From Nocardia brasiliensis NBRC 14402 (GTDB lineage: Bacteria > Actinomycetota > Actinomycetes > Mycobacteriales > Mycobacteriaceae), in the NCBI RefSeq assembly GCF_000308475.2, contig NZ_BAFT02000030.1, positions 1 to 64,000 of the forward strand: a stretch of DNA of 64,000 nucleotides, in the 5' to 3' direction. Positions 52,608-62,383 of the stretch are shown here, piece after piece. Each line of letters begins with the position of its first letter. Positions within the stretch are counted from its first letter, which is position 1. Below the pieces are notes generated by a model, which worked only from the letters and a program-made list of their open reading frames with translations, had not been told where the DNA came from and did not search any database. The position numbers and the translations under genes are program-made.

Positions 52608-53473
52608 CAACCGCTCCGCGACTCCGCCAGTACCTGAATGAACCAACGGACCGAATCGGGTTCGCCCGCAACTGTTTCGGCGAATGTCGGTTCGCGTTGC
52701 GCGAGAAACTGCGGCTGCAGTGGTAGTTGACTCCGCCCGTCGCCGCCGGTCGCCGTGCGGCCCATGGCAGTGGCCAACCCGATGCCCGCCACCCCGTCCC
52801 AAACCTTCTGGTTCGGCCGGTAGAACAGGTCGAATTGCTGGTCCGGCGCCTGTGTCCACGCGGACAGATCGATGCAGGTGCGAACCATGTCCAGCGTCTG
52901 AGAGGTGGTGCGCAGCTTCATCGCGCACCCGATATCCGCGAGCGGGGCTTCGAAATTCCGGGGCACCGAACCTTTGCTGCGTGTGACGGACGCGCGTCGC
53001 GGTTTCGCCGCCGCCGTCAACTGCGGGGCCGGCTGCCCGTTCACGACGACCTCCCCGGACCAGTGGATCGCGATCGGCGTCCGGCCGGCACCCAATTCGG
53101 GCGCGAGCACATAGGCGGCCACCGGCACGCCCGCGTCGAGAAGGCACACGACACTGCAGAATTCACGCCCGTCCGGCGAGACGAACTCGCTGGTGCCGTC
53201 GATCGGGTCGATGATCCAGGTCGGCTCGCCCGAACTCGGCAGCTCGGCCTCGTCCTCCTCCGCGACGAACCGAGACCCCGGATAGTGCCGTTGAATGGTC
53301 TCGATGATCGCCGTCTGCGTCGCGAGATCCGCCTCCGACAGCAACGTGTCATCGGCCTTCCGATCTACCTGCAACGATGCGAGATTCTTCCGATACCCGC
53401 CGAGCAACGGCAGCAACTGCTCGTCCAATGCCTTCCACAACGATCCGACATCGCTCAAGGGAGCCCTCCGCAC
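52607..53473 (-). CDS. Inositol-monophosphatase-family phosphatase (CysQ/IMPase-like)
   Basis: A 288-residue Mg-dependent sugar- or nucleotide-phosphatase. LLSEADLATQTAI, FVAEEDEAEL (EED metal motif), WIIDPIDGTSEFV (DPIDGT) and KVWDGVAGIGLATAMG (WD...G) are the four IMPase blocks. The substrate may be inositol phosphate or 3'-phosphoadenosine 5'-phosphate. Start GTG 53473, with AGAGGA about 9 bases upstream. Upstream region free for about 800 bases. It overlaps the unknown gene by 4 bases. Confidence 0.85.
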   Translation of the reverse strand: MRRAPLSDVGSLWKALDEQLLPLLGGYRKNLASLQVDRKADDTLLSEADLATQTAIIETIQRHYPGSRFVAEEDEAELPSSGEPTWIIDPIDGTSEFVSPDGREFCSVVCLLDAGVPVAAYVLAPELGAGRTPIAIHWSGEVVVNGQPAPQLTAAAKPRRASVTRSKGSVPRNFEAPLADIGCAMKLRTTSQTLDMVRTCIDLSAWTQAPDQQFDLFYRPNQKVWDGVAGIGLATAMGRTATGGDGRSQLPLQPQFLAQREPTFAETVAGEPDSVRWFIQVLAESRSG

Positions 53474-54293
53474 GAGTTGGTCCTCTGAGGGTAGCTAAAT
53501 CACCGGCTCCTTTGAGCCGATGCTCACGAATCCGACACGAACGCCGACCTGCGCGCTTCGGCTCTCCCGCCGAACAGACTCCCATGCAACGGGTTTCAGG
53601 TTGGATGCCCACCGGTTCGCCTGCTGGGTAGTGTGCGGACGGCGTTCCTACGCAACGCCCCTGCCGGCGGGTGCCACCTGCTAATTGTCGGCAGTAGCGA
53701 ATTCTGGGTGCGCCGGGGCGGCCTCGGCCGTCGGCTGCATGATGAAATCGCCGCCGCGCTTGGCGATGTCGCGCGATCGCACGGTGACGAGTTGCGTGAC
53801 CTGCTCCATCAACGGTTGAAACAGGACGGAGCCGGGTCGACTTGGCGGTGCGCCGGTCCGGGTACGTCATGGACGCACTGGTCACGACCGACACCGGGGC
53901 GGCAACCGCGGTCGTCCTCGATACCGGCGCCGCTTCAGCCGAGGAGTTCGCCCGCCATCTCCGGCCCCAGCAGCGACGTGCGGCGCTGCTGACAGCATCC
54001 GGTACGCAGCGGAAAGGGTATCGTCTGCCCGCCTGGCAGCTGTTCGAGAATCGGCCGACTCCGCAGGTCGCGGCGTAGCTCCAACAAACTGGACGGTGGT
54101 CCAATACTGTGCTGCGGTTAACACTCAGCAAGTCTTGCTTGTGACGACTCGCCGACTACCGTTGAAGTCATACATTCATGCGGAATCGCTATCGTCAGCG
54201 GGGCTGCGCGACGCCCACGCCGTCGCGGGACAAGTCCGCAATCCCGAACCGATGCGCGGTACCGCCGTGCCGACAGGCCGAAACCGAGGATGA
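53474..54293. other. Gene-poor region with possible degraded gene at 53633-54078
   Basis: About 820 bases without a secure gene. On the plus strand, GRRLHDEIAAALGDVARSHGDELRDLLHQRLKQDGAG (frame from 53633) and, in another frame from about 53842, GYVMDALVTTDTGAATAVVLDTGAASAEEF read like two parts of one protein split by a frameshift near 53850. I cannot name it. The rest shows nothing recognisable. Confidence 0.35.
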
Positions 54294-54299
54294 GTGCGC

Positions 54300-54980
54300 A
54301 TGACCCGATCGACGAAACTCGTTGCCGTGGTGGCATGTACGGCTGCCATCGTGGCCGGCTCGGTCACATCGGCCCAGGCCGACCCGGAACCCGCGGGCCT
54401 CCGGTACACCGCGCAGGCCGTCGGCACTTCGATGACCCTTACCACGGACACAGGCTCCCTCGACACCGCCGACGACCGCCTCGAGATCCGAGACAACGAC
54501 GGCAACCTGATGGCCGCGTTCCCGCTCGGCTACTACCGGGACAACCAGCGCTACCCGATCGCCGCCGTCATCGACGGCAACACCGCGACCCTGACCCCGA
54601 GCGTCGACCCCGCGACCGCGACACCCGCCCCCGGCACCACCGACCAACTGCACGACGTCGCCCTGGACCCCACCTCCCCCGCGTTCGGCGCCGCCCTGTC
54701 GACCTTCTCCACCGTCGTCGGCATCGGCACCGCCCTGGGCACCATCATCGGCACCCTCGTCGGCGCGTCCCTCGGTTGCCTCCTCGGCGGCCTCCTCGTC
54801 GGCGGCGCCGCCACCCTCCCCACCTTCGGCGTCCTCACCATCCCCGGGTTCCTCGGCGGCTGCATCGTCACCGCCATCCCCGGCGCCGCCCTCGGCGCCA
54901 TAGTCGGCACCATCGCCTTCGGCGTCCCCGCCATCATCATCGGCGGCATCCTCCTCGCCGGCACCCTCGGTGCGATGTGA
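54300..54980 (+). CDS. Secreted protein with glycine-zipper-like hydrophobic C-terminus (DUF8020-like)
   Basis: A 226-residue protein. Signal peptide LVAVVACTAAIVAGSVTSAQA with a likely cleavage after AQA. A soluble beta-rich domain (RYTAQAVGTSMTLTTDTGSL, DDRLEIRDNDGNLMAAFPLGYYRD) is followed by about 85 residues of Gly/Ala/Ile-rich membrane-active sequence with GxxxG spacing (IGTALGTIIGTLVGASLGCLLGG). ATG 54300 has GAGG at about 10 bases; GTG 54294 is an alternative. The type is frequent in Nocardia. Function unknown, perhaps a cell-wall or membrane factor. Confidence 0.7.
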   Translation: MTRSTKLVAVVACTAAIVAGSVTSAQADPEPAGLRYTAQAVGTSMTLTTDTGSLDTADDRLEIRDNDGNLMAAFPLGYYRDNQRYPIAAVIDGNTATLTPSVDPATATPAPGTTDQLHDVALDPTSPAFGAALSTFSTVVGIGTALGTIIGTLVGASLGCLLGGLLVGGAATLPTFGVLTIPGFLGGCIVTAIPGAALGAIVGTIAFGVPAIIIGGILLAGTLGAM

Positions 54981-55143
54981 GGCGCGACGCAGAGCCTCGG
55001 GCGCTCAACTGCTGTCGTCGGATACCCAACTGTCGATTCGACACGACAAAGGGGAATTCCCGCCGAAGGTGTGGCTCCACTTCGTCGGCCGGTCCTGGCG
55101 ATAGACTGATCGTGCAAGCACTCTCATCGAGAAGAGACCACAG

Positions 55144-55431
55144 ATGGACCCGACGCACGGCGAGCGGAGATACCACAAGCCTGTCGCCGTCCCGGAAAAC
55201 CTACACCTCTTGGTCGGTCCGACCACCGGCGTCGTCCACCTCCCTGCTCACCTGGATTGGTCCGGTCATGCGGAATACGATCTCGACCGCCCAGGTCGGA
55301 TCGTCGATCTCTACCGCACGGTGATCAACGAAGCTGCCAGCGCGAGTGACCTGCACACTTATCTCAACGAATCAGTACTCGAGCGACTCTGGTCCTACAT
55401 GTGGCTTCCCGTGCAGACCAAACTCGCCTGA
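55144..55431 (+). CDS. Hypothetical 95-residue protein
   Basis: ATG 55144 with AAGAGA upstream and a TAGACT -10 box at 55102-55107. The sequence (ENLHLLVGPTTGVVHLPAHLDWS, EYDLDRPGRIVDLYRTVINEA, LHTYLNESVLERLWSYMWLP) looks like a folded helical protein, possibly the partner (antitoxin-type) of the nucleotidyltransferase remnant that starts 59 bases after its stop. That is inferred from arrangement only. Confidence 0.6.
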   Translation: MDPTHGERRYHKPVAVPENLHLLVGPTTGVVHLPAHLDWSGHAEYDLDRPGRIVDLYRTVINEAASASDLHTYLNESVLERLWSYMWLPVQTKLA

Positions 55432-56108
55432 GAGAATCGATTTCCCGAGCTCGCCCAACTGAGCCGACTGGCTTCGGCGTACGCGTCCAGTGGAGCCACA
55501 CCATCGCAAACTCGCCGAAATCGCACTCTCGGTAGCCGGTGACCAGGGCTTCGCGCTGGCCGGAGGTTACGCCATCCGTGTGCACGGTATGGGCGAACGT
55601 CCCAGCGGCGACGTCGATCTTTCACCGACTGGCACCGTCGTGCCGACTTCCCCGGTGCCCGGTCCGCACCCACGACCGCCAGGCTGTCGTGCCGTGGTGG
55701 AATTCCTCTGCGCCGCAGCGCTGTTACCGTCGCAGCTGCCGCTGTCGCGGTGAGTGCGTCGGTTTCGGAGAGCACCAATCGCTGACCGGTGGCAGCGGTG
55801 ATCGATTGCACGGCAGCCGATTTCGTCGCGTCGAGCCCCATCAGGAATACCATGGTGATGTGCTCGGGCAGTTCTGAGATGCGCGTGGCGACGGGATATG
55901 GGCGACTCGACGTCACCGGGACGACCGAGGCTCGAATCGCCGTGTGTTCGGTCAGGAGTGCGGTGTAGTCCTCCATTGCCGTCCAGCACGAGCGACTCGT
56001 CCGTTCGTGGAGGCCGCTTCCGTCCCACACCGCGACCACCGCGACACCGAGGGAATTCGAGGTTGGCGCGACGTCGTGGTTCGTGCCGGAATCGATGTGA
56101 CTGGTCAT
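55395..56108 (-). pseudogene. 3'-truncated gene of unknown family, fused into AbiEii antisense
   Basis: ATG 56108 opens a plausible protein (LGVAVVAVWDGSGLHERTS, YPVATRISELPEHITMVFLMGLDATKSAAVQ, VLSETDALTATAAAATVTALRRRGIPPRHDSLAVVGADRAPG). It faintly recalls the domain order of malic-enzyme-like proteins, but I cannot confirm it. After about 55650 the sequence is antisense to the truncated nucleotidyltransferase and is Arg-rich nonsense. The true C-terminus is missing. Confidence 0.5.
55490..55753 (+). pseudogene. Truncated nucleotidyltransferase (AbiEii-like), 5' part only
   Basis: GTG 55490 opens LAEIALSVAGDQGFALAGGYAIRVHGMGERPSGDVDL, the start of an AbiEii/AbiGii-type nucleotidyltransferase with the GG-Y and SxDxDL active-site region. 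After DVDL (about 55622) the frame continues in antisense of another gene, so the catalytic domain is lost. The partner toxin function is therefore dead. Confidence 0.65.
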
Positions 56109-56211
56109 TGCCGATGCCTCGCTCTCACGGACTCGGGCGCGGACGTGATGTATGGATCTTGGAAAATCCGAAACCAACCGCCAGCGCGCTGAGCGGTGAT
56201 CGACGGGCGGG

Positions 56212-56592
56212 TCAGCCGCGTCCGTGACGTCGTTCGTAGGCTTCCCGGGCCGCGGCACCTCGTTGGCGTTCGCGCTGGTCGGCCAGTGCCGGGTCGAGGC
56301 CGTGTTTGGCGAGGCGAGCGCGACGGTAGACGTACATGAGCGCGGTGGTGAAGTAGATGAGCGGCAGGTACAGCAGTGCCATCATCGCCAGCCCCATCCA
56401 CAGTGGGCCGGGGATCAGCAGGAACAGGCACAGCGGCGGAATGATCGGGATCAGGATGCGCAGCAGGTAGCGTCGCGCTGCGCCCGCTCCGGTGAGATCT
56501 TGGATCACCCACTCCGACATCGATGTCGGCAAGGTGCCGCCGGTGATGTAGCGGATCCGTTGCGTGAGTTTGGGTGTGGTGCGTTCGGTCAT
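56212..56592 (-). CDS. DUF5313 family small membrane protein
   Basis: A 126-residue protein. RIRYITGGTLPTSMSEWVIQDLTG is the conserved DUF5313 N-terminal block, followed by two hydrophobic helices (IPPLCLFLLIPGPLWMGLAMMALLYLPLIYF) and a basic C-terminal tail. It overlaps the sulP stop by 4 bases (ATGA), so it is the last gene of the ArsR-pckG-sulP run. Function unknown. Confidence 0.75.
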   Translation of the reverse strand: MTERTTPKLTQRIRYITGGTLPTSMSEWVIQDLTGAGAARRYLLRILIPIIPPLCLFLLIPGPLWMGLAMMALLYLPLIYFTTALMYVYRRARLAKHGLDPALADQRERQRGAAAREAYERRHGRG

Positions 56593-58241
56593 GGGGTGCT
56601 CCGGGCGAGGGCGGGCGCCAGCTCCCGGGCACAGGCGATGGCGTCGGGTGTGTGGTCGAACAGGTGTGCCGTGCCTCCGGCGGGCAGCGCGCCGATGGCG
56701 GTCAGCCGCCGCTGGTGGTCTTCGCGCAGGCCCGACATCAACACGATGACGTGGTGGTGTTCGAGTTTGCTGATGGCGTCCTTGAGCACCAGCGCGCCGG
56801 TGGTGTCCAGGGCGGTGACGTGGGACATGCGCAGGATGACGACGTGGACGTCGGAGACCTCGGCGAGTTCGAGCAGGAACCGGTGGGCGGCGGCGAAGAA
56901 CAGTGGTCCGTCGAGACGGAAGGCCACGATGTGGTCGTGCAGCAGGTCGTGTTCCTCGGCCAGGTGATCGGTGTCCTCGATCGGCAGTTCGAGCGGGATC
57001 TGATGTAGCCGAGCCTCTTTGGCCACCGACCGCAGTGCGAGCAGCACCGCGATCGCGACCCCGACGGCGACCGCGGTCACCAGGTCGAGCGCGACGGTGA
57101 CGACGAAGGTAACCGCCATGATGGCGGCATCGCCCTTGGACGCCCGGGCGATCGCGGACAGTGACGCGGTCTCGACCATCCGTACGGTCGTCGCCAGCAG
57201 CACCCCGGCCAGCGCGGCAAGCGGAATATCGGCGACCAGTGGCGCGGCCAGGTAGATGATCGCGGCCAGGATGACCGCGTGGGTGAGCGCGGCGAGGCGA
57301 GTGCGGGCACCGGAGCGCACATTGACCGCGGTGCGGGCGATCGCGCCGGTGGCCGGGACGCCGCCGAACAGGGGTGCGGCGATATTGGCCAGCCCTTGGC
57401 CGAGCAGTTCCCGGTCGGGGTTGTGCCGGGTGCCCACAGCCATGGAATCCGCGGCGGTCGCGGACAGCAGCGACTCCAACGCCGCGAGCGCGGCCACGGC
57501 CATCGCGGGCGCGAGTAGCGAACCCAGTTGGTCGAGGTGCACGAATCCCAGTGTGGGAGCGGACAACCCGGCCGGCAGTGCGCCGATCGGAGCCAGGTCG
57601 AGATCGAACAATCGCGCGGCCACGGTGGCGGCTGCCACGGCGATCAACGCGAACGGCAGTTTCGGGAGCCAGCGACCGCCGATCAGCATGATCGCGGCCA
57701 CGGTGAGCGCGGTGACCAGTGTCAGGTGATGCGGCCCTGAGATGTATTGGCGCAGTGCATCGATCGCGACCTGCCACACCTTCTCGCCTTCGGCGTGGGT
57801 GATGCCGAGGGCGGACGGGAACTGCTGCAGCGCAATAACGACCGCGATACCGGCGGTGAAACCCTCGATCACCGGAGCCGGCATGTATCGAACTACCCGT
57901 CCGACCCCGGCGACCGCGAGCACCACCAGCACGAGGCCGGCCATCAGCCCCACGGCCAGCACCCCGCTCCCCCCATGCCGGTGGAAGATCGGCACCAGGA
58001 CCACGGTCATGGCGCCGGTCGGCCCGGACACTTGGAAGCGGGAGCCGCCGAACACCGCAGCCACGATGCCCGCGACGACGGCGGTCGCGAGACCGGCTGC
58101 AGCACCGAGCCCGGAGGAGATGCCGAAACCGAGCGCCAGTGGCAGCGCCACCAGCGCAACGATCAATCCGGACAGCAGGTCCGCTCCCGGGGAGCGGACC
58201 GCGGGTTTCCAGTCCGACCAGGCCGGTAGCAGCGCTCGCAC
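56589..58241 (-). CDS. SulP/SLC26-family anion transporter with STAS domain
   Basis: A 550-residue transporter. DLLSGLIVALVALPLALGFGISSGLGAAAGL is the SulP start, ATGAIARTAVNVRSGARTRLAALTHAV is the conserved family loop, with about 12 helices. The C-terminal STAS domain has VVILRMSHVTALDTTGALVLKDAISKLE. Members carry sulfate, bicarbonate or dicarboxylates. The start (GTG 58241) follows the pckG stop by 2 bases, so expression is linked to PEPCK. This context makes bicarbonate or a C4 anion attractive, but it is inference. Confidence 0.88.
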   Translation of the reverse strand: MRALLPAWSDWKPAVRSPGADLLSGLIVALVALPLALGFGISSGLGAAAGLATAVVAGIVAAVFGGSRFQVSGPTGAMTVVLVPIFHRHGGSGVLAVGLMAGLVLVVLAVAGVGRVVRYMPAPVIEGFTAGIAVVIALQQFPSALGITHAEGEKVWQVAIDALRQYISGPHHLTLVTALTVAAIMLIGGRWLPKLPFALIAVAAATVAARLFDLDLAPIGALPAGLSAPTLGFVHLDQLGSLLAPAMAVAALAALESLLSATAADSMAVGTRHNPDRELLGQGLANIAAPLFGGVPATGAIARTAVNVRSGARTRLAALTHAVILAAIIYLAAPLVADIPLAALAGVLLATTVRMVETASLSAIARASKGDAAIMAVTFVVTVALDLVTAVAVGVAIAVLLALRSVAKEARLHQIPLELPIEDTDHLAEEHDLLHDHIVAFRLDGPLFFAAAHRFLLELAEVSDVHVVILRMSHVTALDTTGALVLKDAISKLEHHHVIVLMSGLREDHQRRLTAIGALPAGGTAHLFDHTPDAIACARELAPALARSTP

Positions 58242-58243
58242 GG

Positions 58244-60103
58244 TCAGCGCCCCTGGGCGGCGGTGCCGTCCGAAGGCGCCTCGGCGAGAAGAGTTTTCAG
58301 CGCGGCCAGCTGCTCACGCAGTTGTTCGGGCAGCCGGTTGCCGCCGATAGTGGCGTACCAATCGTCGATCGATCCGATTTCGGTCACCCAATCGTCGGTG
58401 TTCACCGCGAGCGCGGCGGCGGCGAGTTCACGCTCGGCGGCGGACAGACCGTCGAGATCGAGGGCCTGCGCGGTCGGCACGTAGCCGATGGGCGTCGTCT
58501 CGGCGGGCGCGGTGCCGTCCAAGCGCTCCAACGCCCATTTCAGCACCCGCACATTGTCACCGAAGCCGGGCCAGAGGAACTTGCCGTCGGCGCTGCGCCG
58601 GAACCAGTTGACCTGGAAGATCTTCGGCAGTTGCGCACCCTCGCGGTCGGCGAGCGAGAGCCAGTGCGCGAAGTAGTCGCCGACGTGATAGCCCAGGAAC
58701 GGCAGCATGGCCATGGGGTCGCGGCGCACGACACCGACTTTGCCGGCTGCGGCGGCGGTGGTCTCCGAGGACAATACCGAGGCGGTGAACACTCCGTGGG
58801 CCCAGTCGAAGGTTTCGGTCACCAGCGGGATGGTGGAGGCGCGGCGGCCGCCGAAGAAGATCGCCGAGATCGGCACGCCAGCGGGGTCGTTCCACTCCGG
58901 GGCCACCGAGGGGCACTGTTCGATCGGGGTACAGTAACGCGAATTCGGGTGTGCGGCAGTGGTTCCCGAGGCCGGGGTCCAGTCCTTGCCGTGCCAGTCG
59001 ATCAGGTGGTCCGGTGCTTCGTCGGTCAGCCCTTCCCACCAGATGTCGCCGTCGTCGGTGCGGGCGGTGTTGGTGAAGATGGAGTTGCCTCGGTCGATGG
59101 TGGCGATGGCGTTGGGGTTGGTCTTGGCTCCGGTTCCCGGTGCGACACCGAAGAATCCGGCTTCGGGGTTCACCGCGTAGAGCCGACCGTCCGCGCCGAA
59201 ACGCATCCACGCGATGTCGTCACCGACCGTTTCGGCTTTCCAGCCCGGGAGTGCGGGTTCGAGCATGGCGAGGTTGGTCTTGCCGCAGGAGGACGGAAAC
59301 GCCGCCGCGATGTAGTGCGTCTTACCCTGCGGCGAAGTCAGTTTCAGGATGAGCATGTGCTCGGCCAGCCAGCCCTCGTCGCGCCCGAGCACCGAGGCGA
59401 TGCGCAGCGCGAAACACTTCTTGCCCAGCAGCGCGTTGCCGCCGTACCCGGAGCCGTAGCTCCAAATGGTGCGGGCCTCCGGGAAATGTGAGATGTACTT
59501 GGTCTTGTCGCACGGCCACGCGACATCGTCTTGACCGTCGCCCAGCGGCGCACCCACCGAGTGCAGGCACTTGACGAATTCGGTGTCCACGGTGAGCTTG
59601 TCCCACACCGCCGCGCCGGAGCGGGTCATGATCTGCATGGACGCCGCGACGTACTCCGAATCGGTGATCTGCACACCGAACTTCGGGTCTTCGGCGTTCA
59701 AAGGCCCCATGCAGAAGGCGATCACGTACATGGTGCGACCGGCCATCGACCCGCGATAATGCTCGGTCATGACGGTGCGCATGTCGACCGGGTCGACCCA
59801 GTTGTTCGTCGGCCCGGCATCGTCCTTGTTCTCTGAACAGATGAACGTCCGGTCCTCCACCCGCGCTACATCCTCCGGGTCGGAGACACACCAGAAGGAG
59901 TTCGGCTTCTGCTCCAGCGGCACGAACGTGCCCTTGCCCACCAGGATGCCGGTGAGCCGGTCCCACTCCTCGCGGGAGCCGTCGCAGAACACGATGCGCT
60001 CTGGTGCGGTGAGTTCGGCGACCTCGGCCACCCAGGCGAGCACGCCCTCGTTTTCGGTCGGTGCCGAAGCGGCCCCTGTGACAGCGGTGGACTGATTGGT
60101 CAC
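58244..60103 (-). CDS. pckG: Phosphoenolpyruvate carboxykinase (GTP)
   Basis: Interconverts oxaloacetate and PEP with GTP, controlling gluconeogenesis. A 619-residue protein with the P-loop [13 protein letters not shown], Mn-site region [36 protein letters not shown]-like motif and the GTP-binding WPGFGDN near the end. GTG 60103 follows AAGGAG at 8 bases. Complete. Confidence 0.96.
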   Translation of the reverse strand: MTNQSTAVTGAASAPTENEGVLAWVAEVAELTAPERIVFCDGSREEWDRLTGILVGKGTFVPLEQKPNSFWCVSDPEDVARVEDRTFICSENKDDAGPTNNWVDPVDMRTVMTEHYRGSMAGRTMYVIAFCMGPLNAEDPKFGVQITDSEYVAASMQIMTRSGAAVWDKLTVDTEFVKCLHSVGAPLGDGQDDVAWPCDKTKYISHFPEARTIWSYGSGYGGNALLGKKCFALRIASVLGRDEGWLAEHMLILKLTSPQGKTHYIAAAFPSSCGKTNLAMLEPALPGWKAETVGDDIAWMRFGADGRLYAVNPEAGFFGVAPGTGAKTNPNAIATIDRGNSIFTNTARTDDGDIWWEGLTDEAPDHLIDWHGKDWTPASGTTAAHPNSRYCTPIEQCPSVAPEWNDPAGVPISAIFFGGRRASTIPLVTETFDWAHGVFTASVLSSETTAAAAGKVGVVRRDPMAMLPFLGYHVGDYFAHWLSLADREGAQLPKIFQVNWFRRSADGKFLWPGFGDNVRVLKWALERLDGTAPAETTPIGYVPTAQALDLDGLSAAERELAAAALAVNTDDWVTEIGSIDDWYATIGGNRLPEQLREQLAALKTLLAEAPSDGTAAQGR

Positions 60104-60137
60104 GGCGAGTTCTCCTTCGCAAAACTGCTAGGTAGTG

Positions 60138-60153
60138 AGTTTAGAAAAGCTGC
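60138..60153. promoter_or_regulatory. Motif upstream of pckG, shared with the arsR upstream region
   Basis: AGTTTAGAAAAGCTGC closely matches AGTTTAGCAAACAGCGC at 60587-60603. Candidate ArsR operator. Confidence 0.4.
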
Positions 60154-60199
60154 AATCAGTGAGGACGCGCACACCCCCCGACCGGGTGTGCGGGTTCGT

Positions 60200-60529
60200 T
60201 TACGCGGGCTGTTCCAGCGCTTCGACCTGGCCCGCGACCACGCCGGTGAGGATGGCTCGGGCGGCGGCGAGTAGTTCGGCGACGTCGGAGGTGGTGAGTT
60301 CGTAGGTCACCGAGAGCCCTTCGCGACGGGCGGCGACCAATCCGGCGCGGCGCAGGATCGACAGCTGTTGGGAGAGGTTGGCTGGCTCGACGCCGATCTC
60401 GGTGAGCATTTCCGACACGGCGTGCTCACGCTCGCTGAGCAACTCCAGCACCCGGATGCGCACCGGATGGCCGAGGGTTTTGAAGAAGTCGGCCTTCATC
60501 TGATAGAGCGGCCGTTGCAGTCCTGGCAT
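60200..60529 (-). CDS. ArsR-family transcriptional regulator
   Basis: A 109-residue winged helix. KADFFKTLGHPVRIRVLELLSEREHAVSEMLTEIGVEPANLSQQLSILRRAGLVAARREG is the full ArsR HTH. There is no Cys pair of the metal-sensing kind: the protein has no Cys at all, so a metal sensor is unlikely. First gene of the run with pckG and sulP. It may sense a non-metal signal. Confidence 0.88.
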   Translation of the reverse strand: MPGLQRPLYQMKADFFKTLGHPVRIRVLELLSEREHAVSEMLTEIGVEPANLSQQLSILRRAGLVAARREGLSVTYELTTSDVAELLAAARAILTGVVAGQVEALEQPA

Positions 60530-61150
60530 GTGCGCGCCACTCCTTCCGCTGACGGCGGGGACCGATGACCGCCCTGTTGATTGCGAAGTTTAGCAAACAG
60601 CGCAACTACGCTGACAGCCGCGTATCGCTCGCGCCGCGAAGCCACCTCACCACAGCCGGGCGCAGCGTGTCCGGGCAGAGGTCGAGGCGACTGACCCCGG
60701 CCACGACTGTAAGCGTGTGATGGTCCAAGCGTGACAGCGCAGTGGACGTCGTGTTCGTTCAGTCGGACCAAACGAATCCCGACACTGTCGGCGGCTGTGC
60801 GTGAAGCGCTGTGCGAATCCGCACCGCGAGCAACTGCCGACGCGGTGGTCGATGAGTAAAGGTCGACTAGGTTCCTCGATTGCTGATTGCGACCCTATTC
60901 GACTGCGATCACATCCCGACAGACCACTGGTCGCACCCTTATCCTCACCCATTTTCCCAGGTCGGATCGTTTCGCCGGGAATCGGAATTGCACGGTGCCA
61001 GTCAGCCGGGAACATTGCGAGCCCGTGGGATCAGCCCATGGAGGCCGAAATACCACCGGGGACAGCGCGATTCGGCCTGATCAGAAAGGAAAGCCGCACA
61101 TTGACTTCTCTGGAAAGCGACGGTCGCCGACATGGCGCTGTATCGGAGCG
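60530..61150. other. Intergenic region, no gene recognised
   Basis: About 620 bases between arsR and rlmN. It holds the arsR promoter region and, near 61043-61077, GGCCGAA and TTCGGCC arms around a 21-base loop, a weak candidate for the rlmN terminator. No convincing gene. Confidence 0.5.
60581..60605. promoter_or_regulatory. Imperfect inverted repeat upstream of arsR
   Basis: TTGCG (60581-60585) and CGCAA (60601-60605) flank an AT-rich centre that contains AGTTTAGCAAACAG. Typical placing for an autoregulatory ArsR site, about 50 bases before the start. Confidence 0.45.
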
Positions 61151-62260
61151 CTATCCCTCGGCAGCGAGCTGCCCGCAGGCCGCGGCGATCTCCTGGCCCC
61201 GCGTATCACGCACCGTACACGGCACACCCTGCCCCTGAACCCGCCGAACGAACTCCCGCTCAACAGGTTTCGGACTAGCATCCCACTTGCTGCCCGGTGT
61301 CGGATTCAACGGGATCAAGTTCACGTGCACCTGGGAACCGAGAGCCTTGTGCAGCTTCTCGCCCAGCATGTCGGCACGCCAGGGCTGATCGTTGACATCC
61401 CGAATCAGCGCGTACTCGATCGATACACGCCGACCCGACTTATCGGCGTAATAGCGTGCGGCGTCGAGAACTTCGGCGACCGGCCAGCGGTTGTTAACCG
61501 GGACCAGGGTATCGCGGAGTTCATCATCGGGAGTGTGCAGCGACACCGCGAGAGTGACCGAAAGATCCTCATCAGCCAGCTTGCGAATCGCCGGGGCCAA
61601 ACCCACCGTCGACACCACCACATTCCGCTGCGAAATCCCGAAACCATCCGGCGAGGGCGAGGTAATGCGACGCACAGCGGAAACTACACGCTTGTAGTTG
61701 GCCAGGGGCTCACCCATGCCCATGAAGACGATGTTGGAGAGTCGGCCGGGGCCGCCGGTGACCTCGCCGTCGCGCATGGCGGCGGCCGCGGCACGGACCT
61801 GGTCGACGATTTCGGCGGTGGACAGGTTGCGGTTCAGGCCGCCCTGGCCGGTCGCGCAGAACGGGCACGCCATACCGCAGCCGGCTTGGCTGGAGATGCA
61901 CAGCGTCGCCCGGTCGGGGTAGCGCATCAGCACGCTTTCGAGCAGCGTGCCATCACCCGCGCGCCACAACGTCTTTCGGGTTTCGCCCGCATCGCAGGCG
62001 ACGTGCTTGACGACCGACATCAGCGGCGGGAACAGTGCCGCGCCGATCTTCTCGCGCACCTGCGCGGGCAGGTCGGTCATCTGTTCCGGGTCGGCTTGCA
62101 GCCTGCCGTAGTACTGGCGGGCGATCTGGTCGGCGCGGAACTTCGGCAGTCCCAGCTCCTCGACGGCCGCCCGCCTGCCCTCGGCATCGAGGTCGGCGAG
62201 GTGCCGCGGCGGCATGCCACGGCGCGGAGCATCGAAAACGAGGGGCAGGGAGACGGTCAT
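61151..62260 (-). CDS. rlmN: 23S rRNA (adenine-2503-C2) methyltransferase
   Basis: A 369-residue radical SAM enzyme that methylates A2503 of 23S rRNA (and A37 of some tRNAs). Radical SAM Cys motif [25 protein letters not shown], and the C-terminal [16 protein letters not shown] with the methyl-transferring Cys. ATG 62260 has GGGGGAA close upstream. Corresponds to Rv2880c. Confidence 0.96.
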   Translation of the reverse strand: MTVSLPLVFDAPRRGMPPRHLADLDAEGRRAAVEELGLPKFRADQIARQYYGRLQADPEQMTDLPAQVREKIGAALFPPLMSVVKHVACDAGETRKTLWRAGDGTLLESVLMRYPDRATLCISSQAGCGMACPFCATGQGGLNRNLSTAEIVDQVRAAAAAMRDGEVTGGPGRLSNIVFMGMGEPLANYKRVVSAVRRITSPSPDGFGISQRNVVVSTVGLAPAIRKLADEDLSVTLAVSLHTPDDELRDTLVPVNNRWPVAEVLDAARYYADKSGRRVSIEYALIRDVNDQPWRADMLGEKLHKALGSQVHVNLIPLNPTPGSKWDASPKPVEREFVRRVQGQGVPCTVRDTRGQEIAAACGQLAAEG

Positions 62261-62383
62261 AGTTCCCCCATTCTCCCATCTGGGCGAATGCGCCGCACAC
62301 TCGCCCGCTCCAGCCGGACGACATGCCCAGTTCGTTGCCAGGAAATACGTGTGGTTGTAATAGCAGTGGGTAATGATCGACCC

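Noticed and set aside
53349..54131. 260-codon minus-strand frame upstream of the IMPase-like gene
   Set aside because: Ser/Arg-rich, no recognisable motif, and antisense to more protein-like fragments.
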